DNA of 7,150 bases from Candidatus Levyibacteriota bacterium (GCA_023245475.1 JAHFKF010000067.1:1-7150), one strand, 5' to 3'; counted from the stretch's first letter, positions 1 through 5,868 are shown. The notes: generated by a model not told the origin, from the sequence alone. Numbers and translations: made by a program.

Positions 1-44
1 TTTATGAGTAACTGGAGTGATTGCCACCTGGAGGGTGGCGATAT

Positions 45-85
45 CGCTTGTTAGCCCGTGTATAGCGAGCTGGTAGGCGTTTTTT
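45..85 (+). terminator. Rho-independent terminator of an upstream rightward gene
   Basis: CGCTTGTTAGC (45-55) pairs with GCTGGTAGGCG (69-79) over 11 consecutive positions, four of them G-U wobbles, and six T follow directly (80-85). The wobbles become A-C mismatches on the other strand, so it should work rightwards only. A second hairpin lies just upstream: ATTGCCACC (20-28) with GGTGGCGAT (34-42), loop TGGAG. The rightward gene it serves lies almost wholly outside the window. One frame is open from base 1 to TAG at 52-54, which would put the stop inside the terminator stem; the other two frames stop at 5-7 and 9-11. The T tract touches the stop codon of the leftward gene, so the two units converge with no spacer. 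Confidence 0.6.
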
Positions 86-1076
86 ATCTTTGCAGGAGTG
101 ACGCGGCCTCAGCTAAAGATTCATGCGGTTTATACGCTGGATTCTTTAAAAAATATTCAACTTGGGTTGTATGCACGTGTCCTATTAAAAAACCTACATT
201 GATTGATTCTGGTGCTGTTGTATCTCCAGCAGACTTATCACTGGAAAGTTTTCTGACAATATCTTCTATGCGTCTTGCCTGAATATAGGAACGATCGACA
301 GATATAGATGGCTTATGCAGATCGTTGCCATTACTTAAAACAAGGCTCGCCTCAATATCGAGAGGTTCAGGAAGTTTACTCATTTCAACCAATCTTTGAG
401 CCAGTAAGATATTTCCCTGATCAAGTTGTGTCATTACCGGGCCATGTACTTCAATTAAATCATCGCTTTGTAAATAAGTAAGTGCATTTACAATGGCTTG
501 TCGATCTTGGACTACCGATTTTATGACAGTAACTGTGTCGCCTAATTTTTTTATAAAACCTCTTCGACCTTTCTGTTTATCTGGACTTCCAGTTTTGCTT
601 GCAAGAATTAAATCAAAGTAATGCCCCTGATCTTTTACATCAATTGCATGATCTCTTATATCAAAATCTCTATCAAGATTCTGTTCTGTAGCCCATGTGA
701 ATCCATATTGTTGGTGCGTATGGTCAACAAAGTTTTTAATACGAGCACCATAATCAGTATTTTTCGGCTTATGGTTTCGTCCACTGTGAGTTACCCCTAC
801 TAGATAAACAGTAGCGTTTCCTAAGTCTACTTTTCTGTAGGGAGGAGTTTCAATTCCTCCAAATTCTTTAGCTATTTCAAGGCTTGGAAGGGGTTTTGAC
901 AATTCATTTCGAAGTTTAGGAAGCACTCTGTTATGCCAACTGTCTAAAACTTCAGGGACAATTGTTTCAAGAGTATCACTCTGTACACTTCTTGTTGCAA
1001 TAAGATCTTTGATTGTTCTGCCCCCTCTAAATAAATTATCTTGTCCTTCTTTTGGCGGAAATTCTTGGTAACCCAT
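84..1076 (-). CDS. TraB/TIKI-superfamily-like protein of unknown function
   Basis: No close family is recognised, but the motif order suggests the TraB/PrgY-GumN-TIKI superfamily of metal-dependent hydrolase-like folds. Numbering from the upstream ATG at 1088: a strand ending GVTH (98-101), a strand with an acidic residue and downstream Arg in WATEQNLDR (132-140), a DRS...RRIEDI helix (265-277) like the family's conserved Arg helix, and a late strand with a second GxxH, LIGHVH (301-306). About 90 N-terminal residues lie before the first motif. No signal peptide or membrane segment is visible, so it is probably cytoplasmic. The longest ORF starts at 1088, but that ATG overlaps the -10 box TATAAT (1087-1092). 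Transcription should begin about 7 nt downstream of the box, so the ATG at 1074-1076 (MGYQEF) is preferred, giving 330 aa. The gene is single, converging on a rightward unit. The family call is a motif-based inference. Confidence 0.7.
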   Translation of the reverse strand: MGYQEFPPKEGQDNLFRGGRTIKDLIATRSVQSDTLETIVPEVLDSWHNRVLPKLRNELSKPLPSLEIAKEFGGIETPPYRKVDLGNATVYLVGVTHSGRNHKPKNTDYGARIKNFVDHTHQQYGFTWATEQNLDRDFDIRDHAIDVKDQGHYFDLILASKTGSPDKQKGRRGFIKKLGDTVTVIKSVVQDRQAIVNALTYLQSDDLIEVHGPVMTQLDQGNILLAQRLVEMSKLPEPLDIEASLVLSNGNDLHKPSISVDRSYIQARRIEDIVRKLSSDKSAGDTTAPESINVGFLIGHVHTTQVEYFLKNPAYKPHESLAEAASLLQR

Positions 1077-1086
1077 AATAATCGGC

Positions 1087-1095
1087 ATTATATCA
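1087..1095 (-). promoter_or_regulatory. Extended -10 promoter of the TraB/TIKI-like gene
   Basis: Read leftward the sequence is TGATATAAT, a perfect TATAAT with the TGn extension and no good -35 upstream. The hexamer contains the ATG of the longest ORF. The next in-frame ATG lies 10 nt downstream, so the predicted leader is only about 4 nt. Confidence 0.6.
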
Positions 1096-1187
1096 CAGAC
1101 GCCTAGGATGATCTAGATTTTCACTTTTTTGAAAGTCCTTTCATATTATATTGAGAATCGAAACAATGCTGATTGTGAGGCTAAATG

Positions 1188-1217
1188 GGTTCTAACGTCG
1201 TCCATGATCCTCAACAA
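1188..1217. repeat. Direct repeat, copy 1 (30 bp)
   Basis: GGTTCTAA, then five less conserved bases (CGTCG), then TCCATGATCCTCAACAA. It matches 1819-1847 with an identical 8-bp left block and an identical 17-bp right block, differing only in a 4-5 bp centre. The pair brackets the gene at 1337-1801. No open gene explains it. Confidence 0.75.
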
Positions 1218-1219
1218 TT

Positions 1220-1290
1220 TGCCTGAATGAGAAGCGCCACCACGGAGTGGCAAGTACCCTTGGGGTAAATCCAGGCTCGACAACAAAAAC
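1220..1290. repeat. Hairpin-rich intergenic element (three-way-junction fold)
   Basis: An outer stem GCCTG (1221-1225)/CAGGC (1272-1276) encloses two hairpins: GCCAC with GTGGC around CACGGA (1236-1251), and TACCC with GGGTA around a 3-nt loop (1255-1267). It follows repeat copy 1 directly and is absent after copy 2. Its right end (CTCGACAACAAAAA, 1276-1289) resembles the end of the repeat (CTCAACAA, 1210-1217), as if the element were inserted with flanking similarity. The compact foldable structure recalls REP or IS200/IS605-type end hairpins. A small RNA is also possible. No transposase is visible nearby. Confidence 0.4.
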
Positions 1291-1293
1291 TTT

Positions 1294-1322
1294 TTGCTTC
1301 TTTTTGCTCCATCCGCTATAAT
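1294..1322 (+). promoter_or_regulatory. Sigma70-type promoter of the caspase-like gene
   Basis: -10 TATAAT (1317-1322) with a weak -35 TTGCTT (1294-1299) at 17-bp spacing. The start codon lies 14 nt after the -10, so the leader would be about 8 nt. No Shine-Dalgarno sequence is present. Confidence 0.55.
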
Positions 1323-1336
1323 CATCCCTTATTCAT

Positions 1337-1801
1337 ATGAAAGTTGAGGAATTTAACGGAGTACAGTTCTATATTTCGGATGATATTTATGCTGACGATG
1401 CCGGTTCTACACGGTTTGCTCAGTCACGAAAAGAGCTGCTCCTAAAGATATGTGAAAAACCACTTGCTGTCTTGAAAAAAGAAGGGATTATTTTTGATAC
1501 AACAAAAAAGAGTCCGGTTGTATTGCATGCTCATGGAGGACTGAGAGATGATGTGTGGACATTTGCCGATGATCAGGATGAAATGCCTGTCCAAGACTGG
1601 ATTAACCAGATGGATGGAAAGTATGATCCATTACTTATTCAAGCATGTAACGGAGAGAAAAGTGAAATTTCTTCAAAGCATTCTGTCGTGATTCATGCCA
1701 ACGCTCGAATAAAATTCTTTAAAGGTAGAAATGGCTATCATAGGATACCTTTTACTAATAGCCGGAGACTTTACATACCTGGTTCGGGATATCTTGCGTA
1801 A
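1337..1801 (+). CDS. Small protein with caspase/CHAT-like His and Cys motifs
   Basis: This 154-aa protein belongs to no family recognised with confidence. Two segments look like the catalytic strands of clan CD cysteine peptidases (caspase, CHAT, gingipain group): a hydrophobic strand ending in His-Gly, PVVLHAHGG (60-68), and a second ending in Gln-Ala-Cys, PLLIQACNGE (98-107), compare the QACRG of caspases. Candidate catalytic residues are H66 (or H64) and C104. Further strands follow, SVVIHANARIKF (116-127) and RRLYIPGSGYL (143-153), and a helix RKELLLKICEKPLAVLKK (31-48) precedes. The protein is shorter than a normal caspase or CHAT domain, so it would be a minimal core or a divergent Rossmann-like protein. 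No signal peptide or membrane segment is seen. The gene sits alone between two copies of a ~30-bp repeat with its own promoter, like a cassette. The enzymatic role is inferred from motifs only. Confidence 0.75.
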   Translation: MKVEEFNGVQFYISDDIYADDAGSTRFAQSRKELLLKICEKPLAVLKKEGIIFDTTKKSPVVLHAHGGLRDDVWTFADDQDEMPVQDWINQMDGKYDPLLIQACNGEKSEISSKHSVVIHANARIKFFKGRNGYHRIPFTNSRRLYIPGSGYLA

Positions 1802-1818
1802 CCTTGTGGTATTAATTA

Positions 1819-1847
1819 GGTTCTAATCTATCCATGATCCTCAACAA
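1819..1847. repeat. Direct repeat, copy 2 (29 bp)
   Basis: GGTTCTAA, TCTA, then TCCATGATCCTCAACAA, one base shorter in the centre than copy 1 at 1188-1217. A small hairpin ATTAG-gtt-CTAAT (1815-1827) overlaps its left part and is not found in copy 1. It lies between the caspase-like gene and the promoter of the reductase gene. Confidence 0.75.
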
Positions 1848-1855
1848 AAATGATA

Positions 1856-1864
1856 TGGTATACT
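1856..1864 (+). promoter_or_regulatory. Extended -10 promoter of the dihydrofolate-reductase-like gene
   Basis: TGGTATACT: hexamer TATACT (1859-1864) with the TGn extension and no clear -35. The ATG starts 12 nt after the last base of the hexamer, so the leader should be about 5 nt. There is no Shine-Dalgarno sequence. Confidence 0.5.
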
Positions 1865-1875
1865 AATATTTAGAT

Positions 1876-2472
1876 ATGAGAAAGATTACTGTTCTTGAAT
1901 TTATTACTCTTGATGGTGTCATGCAGGCACCAGGTGGCTCCAAAGAAGATACAGCAGAGGGCTTTAAATACGGTGGATGGATGAGTCCATACTTTGAAGA
2001 TAAAGTTGGGGGTCAAGAGATGGCTAAACAAATGAAAGCGACAGATGCCTTGCTCCTTGGGCGCAAAACCTATGATATCTGGGCAGAATTTTGGCCAGAG
2101 CATACAGAAACGTGGCCGCAAGTAAACAAAATTACAAAATATGTTGTCTCAAAAACTTTAAAGAATCCAACGTGGGAAAATACTGTAGTGATAAAAGATA
2201 CTACAGAATTAAAAAAGCTAAAAAACTCAGACGGTCCAGACCTGCAAGTGTACGGAAGCGCTAATCTTGTACAGACATTAATGGAGAATGATTTGGTAGA
2301 TGAATTTTGGCTTAAAATATTTCCTATTACTCTTGGTACGGGAAAACGGTTGTTTGAAAAAGGTACAATACCTGCTGCATTCACATTAGTTTATTCTAGA
2401 ATTTCCCCAACTGGTGTAATTTTTGCTTCATACAAACGTGCAGGAGCAGTCAAAACTGGATCAATGGCATAA
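1876..2472 (+). CDS. Dihydrofolate reductase / RibD C-terminal family protein
   Basis: A 198-aa single-domain member of the DHFR/RibD-C superfamily (the YyaP/YwjB-like group), which binds NAD(P)H and reduces pteridine-like or ribosylamino-pyrimidine substrates; the substrate of this group is mostly unknown. Family landmarks in order: an N-terminal strand and loop with TLDGV (11-15), LLLGRKTYDIW (59-69) at the cofactor site, YVVSKTL (89-95), a short acidic-basic helix near 107-116, the nucleotide-binding strand LQVYGSANLVQTL (123-135), and the C-terminal LVDEFWLKIFPITLGTGKRLF (140-160). Length is usual for stand-alone members. It lacks the deaminase half of a full RibD, and no riboflavin or folate genes are adjacent, so a biosynthetic role is not supported by context. 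It is transcribed alone, converging with the leftward 98-aa gene. Confidence 0.9.
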   Translation: MRKITVLEFITLDGVMQAPGGSKEDTAEGFKYGGWMSPYFEDKVGGQEMAKQMKATDALLLGRKTYDIWAEFWPEHTETWPQVNKITKYVVSKTLKNPTWENTVVIKDTTELKKLKNSDGPDLQVYGSANLVQTLMENDLVDEFWLKIFPITLGTGKRLFEKGTIPAAFTLVYSRISPTGVIFASYKRAGAVKTGSMA

Positions 2473-2596
2473 GTCTTTCCACTAATCATTGCCACCCTCT
2501 TAAGTTTTTTCGCTAGCTATTTCTCTTTTGCTTTCGTAAGTTTTCTAGTATCAATATTATGCTGAGACAGTGTAGCGTGTGGACTGTTGTGAGAGG

Positions 2597-2630
2597 AAGA
2601 TGGTTCTCCGGAATCTTTTATGCTTTTTTT
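2597..2630 (+). terminator. Possible weak terminator between convergent genes
   Basis: AAGA (2597-2600) and TTC (2604-2606) pair with GAA (2611-2613) and TCTT (2614-2617) around a TCCG tetraloop of the stable UNCG type, with a TGG internal bulge. TTT follows immediately and seven T lie at 2624-2630. It would end the rightward reductase transcript and overlaps the last codons of the leftward gene. The interrupted stem makes this weak. The rest of 2473-2617 shows no gene or stronger hairpin. Confidence 0.25.
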
Positions 2631-2914
2631 GCTAGTAAAGCCCTAAAGACTGTTGTGTCCTCTATTAGTTTTTTTCTATGGTCATCTGCAATTTTTAGTA
2701 GATCGCGGCTGATCTCTGCCACGTCTTCTCCTTTAGGTATAGGAAAGCCAAGTCGATTTTGATGGACTTCTGCGCCTTTTATGAAAAAATCTGCTCCACG
2801 AAAACCATATCCACCCTGAGATTCTCCTAGTGGGAAGTGCATGAAAACCTGATCTGATCTTCGAGTTGGAGTATTTGCTTGTTGAGGGATGTCTTGATGC
2901 AAGGTCTCTTTCAC
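2618..2914 (-). CDS. Hypothetical protein, 98 aa, GTG start
   Basis: Not recognised. The product is soluble with no membrane segment or signal peptide. Its middle is rich in Gly and aromatic residues (GESQGGYGFRGADFFIKG, 30-47), and its C-terminal third (about 64-98) is a charged amphipathic helix, EISRDLLKIADDHRKKLIED. The GTG start is supported by an extended -10 box (TGATACAAT, 2921-2929) ending 6 nt upstream, which places the predicted transcription start on the GTG itself, so the message would be leaderless. It follows the SulP gene on the same strand with a 49-nt gap and could also be read through from it. No paralogue or functional link is visible. The main support for its being real is the promoter placement and protein-like composition. 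Confidence 0.6.
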   Translation of the reverse strand: MKETLHQDIPQQANTPTRRSDQVFMHFPLGESQGGYGFRGADFFIKGAEVHQNRLGFPIPKGEDVAEISRDLLKIADDHRKKLIEDTTVFRALLAKKA

Positions 2915-2920
2915 AACTAT

Positions 2921-2929
2921 ATTGTATCA
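2921..2929 (-). promoter_or_regulatory. Extended -10 promoter of the 98-aa gene
   Basis: Leftward reading TGATACAAT: TACAAT at 2921-2926 with the TGn extension. The start GTG begins 7 nt after the last base of the hexamer, the normal distance to a transcription start, so a fully leaderless mRNA is predicted. Confidence 0.45.
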
Positions 2930-2963
2930 TATAACGCAAGGATTGTTGTCGTGTTATTTTTCA

Positions 2964-5054
2964 TCAAGCGACGGCAAGTTTAAGTTGTACAGCAGTTGTT
3001 TTTTTCTCTGTCTGGTGTTCTCTGATATAATTTTTAATACTGAGAATATCCTCCAAATCTTTTTTCCTCCCTAATTGTGCTTTACAGCTAATCAGCTGCT
3101 CAAGTCCCATGACGGGAATCCCATCTACTACAATTGCTGATTTTTGTAACACTTTAAGATCCCTTCCTACCCAATCAAGCATAACTTTGTACCCTCTCCT
3201 ACTCAGAATTTTCTTTCCACTATCTTGTATATATTCTTTCCAATGATGTGAATTAAGCCGCTTGTAGGTCTTTTGATTAACGACCAGATCTAATTCGACA
3301 GTTTCACGAATGCCCAAAATTTCAAGGACACCACCACCGATAACAACATACTCATGTGGGAAGAGATTGATCGCTGCAATCCTATCCTTACTGGTGATAT
3401 GTTTCTTCGTATATGCTTTAATTGCAAAACGCAAACTAGGAAAGATCGTTATGATGTCAGTTAATTTATAGCGTTTGAGTACAGAGTTGAGATGAGGTGA
3501 AACATGTGCAATACCAAATTCAATATTGTCTGCACTCAATTGGCTTGATAATCGTACCAACGTTTTGGCAGCAGTATAATCGATATCGGTAATGGCACTT
3601 GCATCCAAGACAAAAAAGTTTACCGGTTCTTTTGCAGATTTTATTGTTTTTGTAACACGTTTCAAAAAGTATGAGGCGTTTTCAAAGAAGAGTGCTTCAT
3701 TGAATCGATAGACAAGAAGCCCTGCTGGAGCTTCATGCAGGCGATGTCTTTTTCCATCACTTAGTCTTAATGCTGTCCATTCAGTATATTCTTGATCTTT
3801 GAGTAATACTTCGTCGTGTGGATGATATTGTCTTCGTAATCTTTCAACTAATGAAATAAGAACTGCTATCATGATCCCTTTTTGAACCCCCATGAGTGCG
3901 ACACAAATAAGAGCAAGCATCGCAATGCCAAATTCAGTTTTTCGCATGGCCCAGATTTTTTTGAGTTCTCCGATCTTTAACAAATGCAAACCAATGGTAA
4001 AAACGACTGCTGCCAAACATGCACCTGGTACGTATTGGAAGAGACCTGTCGCAAATACCAACACGATGCCTATTAATGCTGCCATAATAACATTAATTAA
4101 CTGTGATTTGCCTCCTGCCATTTCACCAGCTGAGGTACGAGGTGGACTACCATTAATTGCGAATCCACCGATAAAAGCCGAGGTAATATTTGCCAGACCA
4201 AGTGCAAGCAAATCTTGGTTATCTTTTACTTTTTCTTCATGTCGTGCTGCAGCATTGCGGATAACAGCAAGACTTTGTGCAAGAATAACGATTGCAATTG
4301 AGAAAGCCGCAGGAAGAAGTGTCGTAATCATTGCTGGTGTTATCATTGGCATATGCAATGATGGAAGACCTTGCGGTACTGCGCCAATCACTTCAATGCC
4401 AAAGGTTGGTAAATTAAAAAATTTAGTTGCTAGGATTGTACCGACTAGTGCCAGTAATGCTCCCGGCCAACGATACTTCCAACCAACGACAATAATTGCG
4501 ACAACAATCGTTGATAAAATCGCTGGGGCAATTTCAATATGACGCAGATTGTTTGCCAGAAAAATTAGTTTATCTATAATAGTTCCGTGAGTATGTAGCC
4601 CAAGCATTTCAGGTAGTTTACCAATCAATAATTGGATACCTACTCCCGAGACAAATCCAACAAGAACGGTTTGGGATATGAGATCTGCCAAGAATCCAAA
4701 ACGGAATGCAGACATAAGTAATAATAGTGCTCCTGTTAAAATGCCTAGGACAGCAATGGCATTTGCATATTCACTTGTCCCAGCAATCGCAATCATTGCT
4801 CCCCCACTTGCTACCAATGCTGCCGTTGCCGAATCTGCTCCTACGACCAATCTTCTCGATGAGGTAAATGCTGCAAAGATAACGGGAGCTAGGAGTGCAC
4901 AATATAATCCTGTTTGAACAGGAAGTCCTACAATAACTGCAAAACCTAACGATTCAGGGATTGCAATAGCGGTTACGACAAGAGCTGCCATGATGTCTGA
5001 CCGTATCCATTTGTGCTTATAACCTTTTAAATTGCTAAATAATAAATGTTTCAT
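2964..5054 (-). CDS. SulP anion transporter with STAS and a C-terminal nucleotidyltransferase-like domain
   Basis: A 696-aa inner-membrane transporter of the SulP/SLC26 family (sulfate, bicarbonate or dicarboxylate; substrate not predictable here). The membrane domain spans about 20-405, with the family signatures IPESLGFAVIVGLPVQTGLY (32-51) and NITSAFIGGFAINGSPPRTS (289-308). A STAS domain covers about 440-550, with the strand-loop FVLDASAITDIDYTAAKTL (481-499). Typical proteins end there. This one adds about 145 residues: YVVIGGG (569-575), RETVELDLVV (583-592), a strand KVMLDWV (623-629) and GRKKDLEDI (662-670). This order fits the AbiEii/MNT-like nucleotidyltransferase fold (GG...DxD, a third Asp, and a late KDxxD helix). 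The first metal-binding Asp appears as E587, with D589 and D627 kept, so activity is uncertain. The reading frame is continuous. A consensus promoter precedes it; ung lies upstream on the same strand, 94 nt away. Confidence 0.93.
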   Translation of the reverse strand: MKHLLFSNLKGYKHKWIRSDIMAALVVTAIAIPESLGFAVIVGLPVQTGLYCALLAPVIFAAFTSSRRLVVGADSATAALVASGGAMIAIAGTSEYANAIAVLGILTGALLLLMSAFRFGFLADLISQTVLVGFVSGVGIQLLIGKLPEMLGLHTHGTIIDKLIFLANNLRHIEIAPAILSTIVVAIIVVGWKYRWPGALLALVGTILATKFFNLPTFGIEVIGAVPQGLPSLHMPMITPAMITTLLPAAFSIAIVILAQSLAVIRNAAARHEEKVKDNQDLLALGLANITSAFIGGFAINGSPPRTSAGEMAGGKSQLINVIMAALIGIVLVFATGLFQYVPGACLAAVVFTIGLHLLKIGELKKIWAMRKTEFGIAMLALICVALMGVQKGIMIAVLISLVERLRRQYHPHDEVLLKDQEYTEWTALRLSDGKRHRLHEAPAGLLVYRFNEALFFENASYFLKRVTKTIKSAKEPVNFFVLDASAITDIDYTAAKTLVRLSSQLSADNIEFGIAHVSPHLNSVLKRYKLTDIITIFPSLRFAIKAYTKKHITSKDRIAAINLFPHEYVVIGGGVLEILGIRETVELDLVVNQKTYKRLNSHHWKEYIQDSGKKILSRRGYKVMLDWVGRDLKVLQKSAIVVDGIPVMGLEQLISCKAQLGRKKDLEDILSIKNYIREHQTEKKTTAVQLKLAVA

Positions 5055-5076
5055 TCAAGCTAACAGTAGAGGTTCG

Positions 5077-5106
5077 ATTATAGCTACTGGTCTAGATTGT
5101 TGTCAA
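5077..5106 (-). promoter_or_regulatory. Consensus sigma70 promoter of the SulP gene
   Basis: Perfect -35 TTGACA (5101-5106, leftward) and perfect -10 TATAAT (5077-5082) separated by 18 bp. It is the only promoter in the window with both elements at consensus. The ATG begins 23 nt after the -10, so the leader is about 16 nt with no evident Shine-Dalgarno sequence. Confidence 0.8.
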
Positions 5107-5148
5107 TGTAGAATATAGAAATGAGTTTTCTTTTAAAGAAAGTAATGC

Positions 5149-5814
5149 TTAGTGCCAGTCGATTGGTTGGAGATTATGCTCTTTAAGATATGCATTACAT
5201 TTACTAAAATGATGATTGCCATAGAAAAGAGAAACAGAATATGGTGATGGATGTCCTGAAGTGAGTACCAAGTTTTGTGTTCTATCGATTACCAATCCTT
5301 TGGTCTGCGCATACTTTCCCCAAAGCAAATACACAATATGTTTCTTGTTGGCATTAAGCGCTGTAATGGCTGCATCAGTAAACTCTTCCCAGCCCCTTCC
5401 TTTATGAGATGCGGGACTTCCCGCTGCAACAGTTAAAACGCTGTTTAGCATGAGTACCCCCTGCTTTGCCCAACGAGAAAGATCACCGGATGGTAATGGT
5501 GTAACCCCTAAGTCATTATGAATTTCCTTATAGATATTTTGTAGCGAAGGAGGAAGTGCTACTCCATCATTGACAGCAAATGAAAGTCCGTTTGCTTGTC
5601 CAACTCCGTGATAAGGATCTTGCCCAACAATGACGACTTTTACTTCGTCAAATGGACACAGATCAAATGCATTAAAAATATTTTTTGCTGGAGGATACAC
5701 CTTGGTAGTTTCATATTGTTTGCGGACAAAGGTAGTTAACTCTTCCCAATAAGGTTTCTTAAATTCTTCTCCTACTGCTTTTTTCCAGCTTGCATTAATT
5801 CGTACATTACTCAT
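5149..5814 (-). CDS. ung: Uracil-DNA glycosylase, family 1
   Basis: Removes uracil from DNA by cleaving the N-glycosidic bond, the first step of base excision repair. Numbering from the preferred start, the key motifs sit where they do in E. coli Ung: water-activating loop GQDPYH with D66 and Y68, the uracil-stacking Phe in GLSFAV (F79), uracil-reading Asn in LMLNSVLTV (N124), LLWGKYAQ (163-170), and the catalytic His loop HPSPYS (188-193). The intercalating Leu of the usual HPSPLS (L191 in E. coli) is Tyr here (Y192). The longest ORF begins at 5823, but that ATG lies only 2 nt past the -10 box (5826-5831), before any likely transcription start. The ATG at 5812-5814 (MSNVRINASW) is therefore chosen, giving 221 aa, close to the family norm. 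It is divergent from the gene at 5877. Confidence 0.95.
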   Translation of the reverse strand: MSNVRINASWKKAVGEEFKKPYWEELTTFVRKQYETTKVYPPAKNIFNAFDLCPFDEVKVVIVGQDPYHGVGQANGLSFAVNDGVALPPSLQNIYKEIHNDLGVTPLPSGDLSRWAKQGVLMLNSVLTVAAGSPASHKGRGWEEFTDAAITALNANKKHIVYLLWGKYAQTKGLVIDRTQNLVLTSGHPSPYSVSLFYGNHHFSKCNAYLKEHNLQPIDWH

Positions 5815-5825
5815 ATCGCACATAG

Positions 5826-5831
5826 ATTATA
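5826..5831 (-). promoter_or_regulatory. -10 box of ung
   Basis: TATAAT on the leftward strand; the -35 region is poor. The preferred ung ATG begins 12 nt after it. Its position decides the start codon, because the upstream in-frame ATG at 5823 would precede the transcript. It faces the divergent promoter at 5860-5868. Confidence 0.55.
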
Positions 5832-5859
5832 CAGTTTTTGTGCAATAATATCTCACTTT

Positions 5860-5868
5860 TGCTATAAT
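5860..5868 (+). promoter_or_regulatory. Extended -10 promoter of the 247-aa gene
   Basis: TGCTATAAT: perfect hexamer at 5863-5868 with TGn and a weak -35. Only 8 nt (CCCTCTCT) separate it from the ATG at 5877, so the mRNA should be essentially leaderless. No ribosome binding site is present. Confidence 0.65.

Noticed and set aside
32..47. AGGGTGG followed by CGATATCGC resembles the start of a T-box antiterminator motif
   Set aside because: The conserved ACCGCG half is missing, no aminoacyl-tRNA synthetase or amino-acid gene follows on this strand, and the bases pair well in a simple hairpin (20-42).
1..54. Open frame from the left edge to TAG at 52-54, as the tail of a rightward gene
   Set aside because: Only 17 codons are visible with no recognisable family, and the stop would lie inside the terminator stem. 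It may be real but cannot be supported as a gene.
1188..1290. Integron attC site
   Set aside because: GTTCTAAC superficially resembles a core site, but the matching inverted core expected at the other end of an attC is absent and no integrase is visible.
3892..4542. Rightward ORF of 216 codons opposite the SulP gene
   Set aside because: It lies wholly inside the membrane-domain coding sequence on the other strand, has low-complexity Ala/Ile/Pro-rich composition typical of an antisense shadow, and lacks a promoter or ribosome binding site.
5127..5141. TTTCTT-TTA-AAGAAA hairpin downstream of ung as a terminator
   Set aside because: The stem has only two G-C pairs and no proper T tract follows on the leftward strand, so termination is unlikely.
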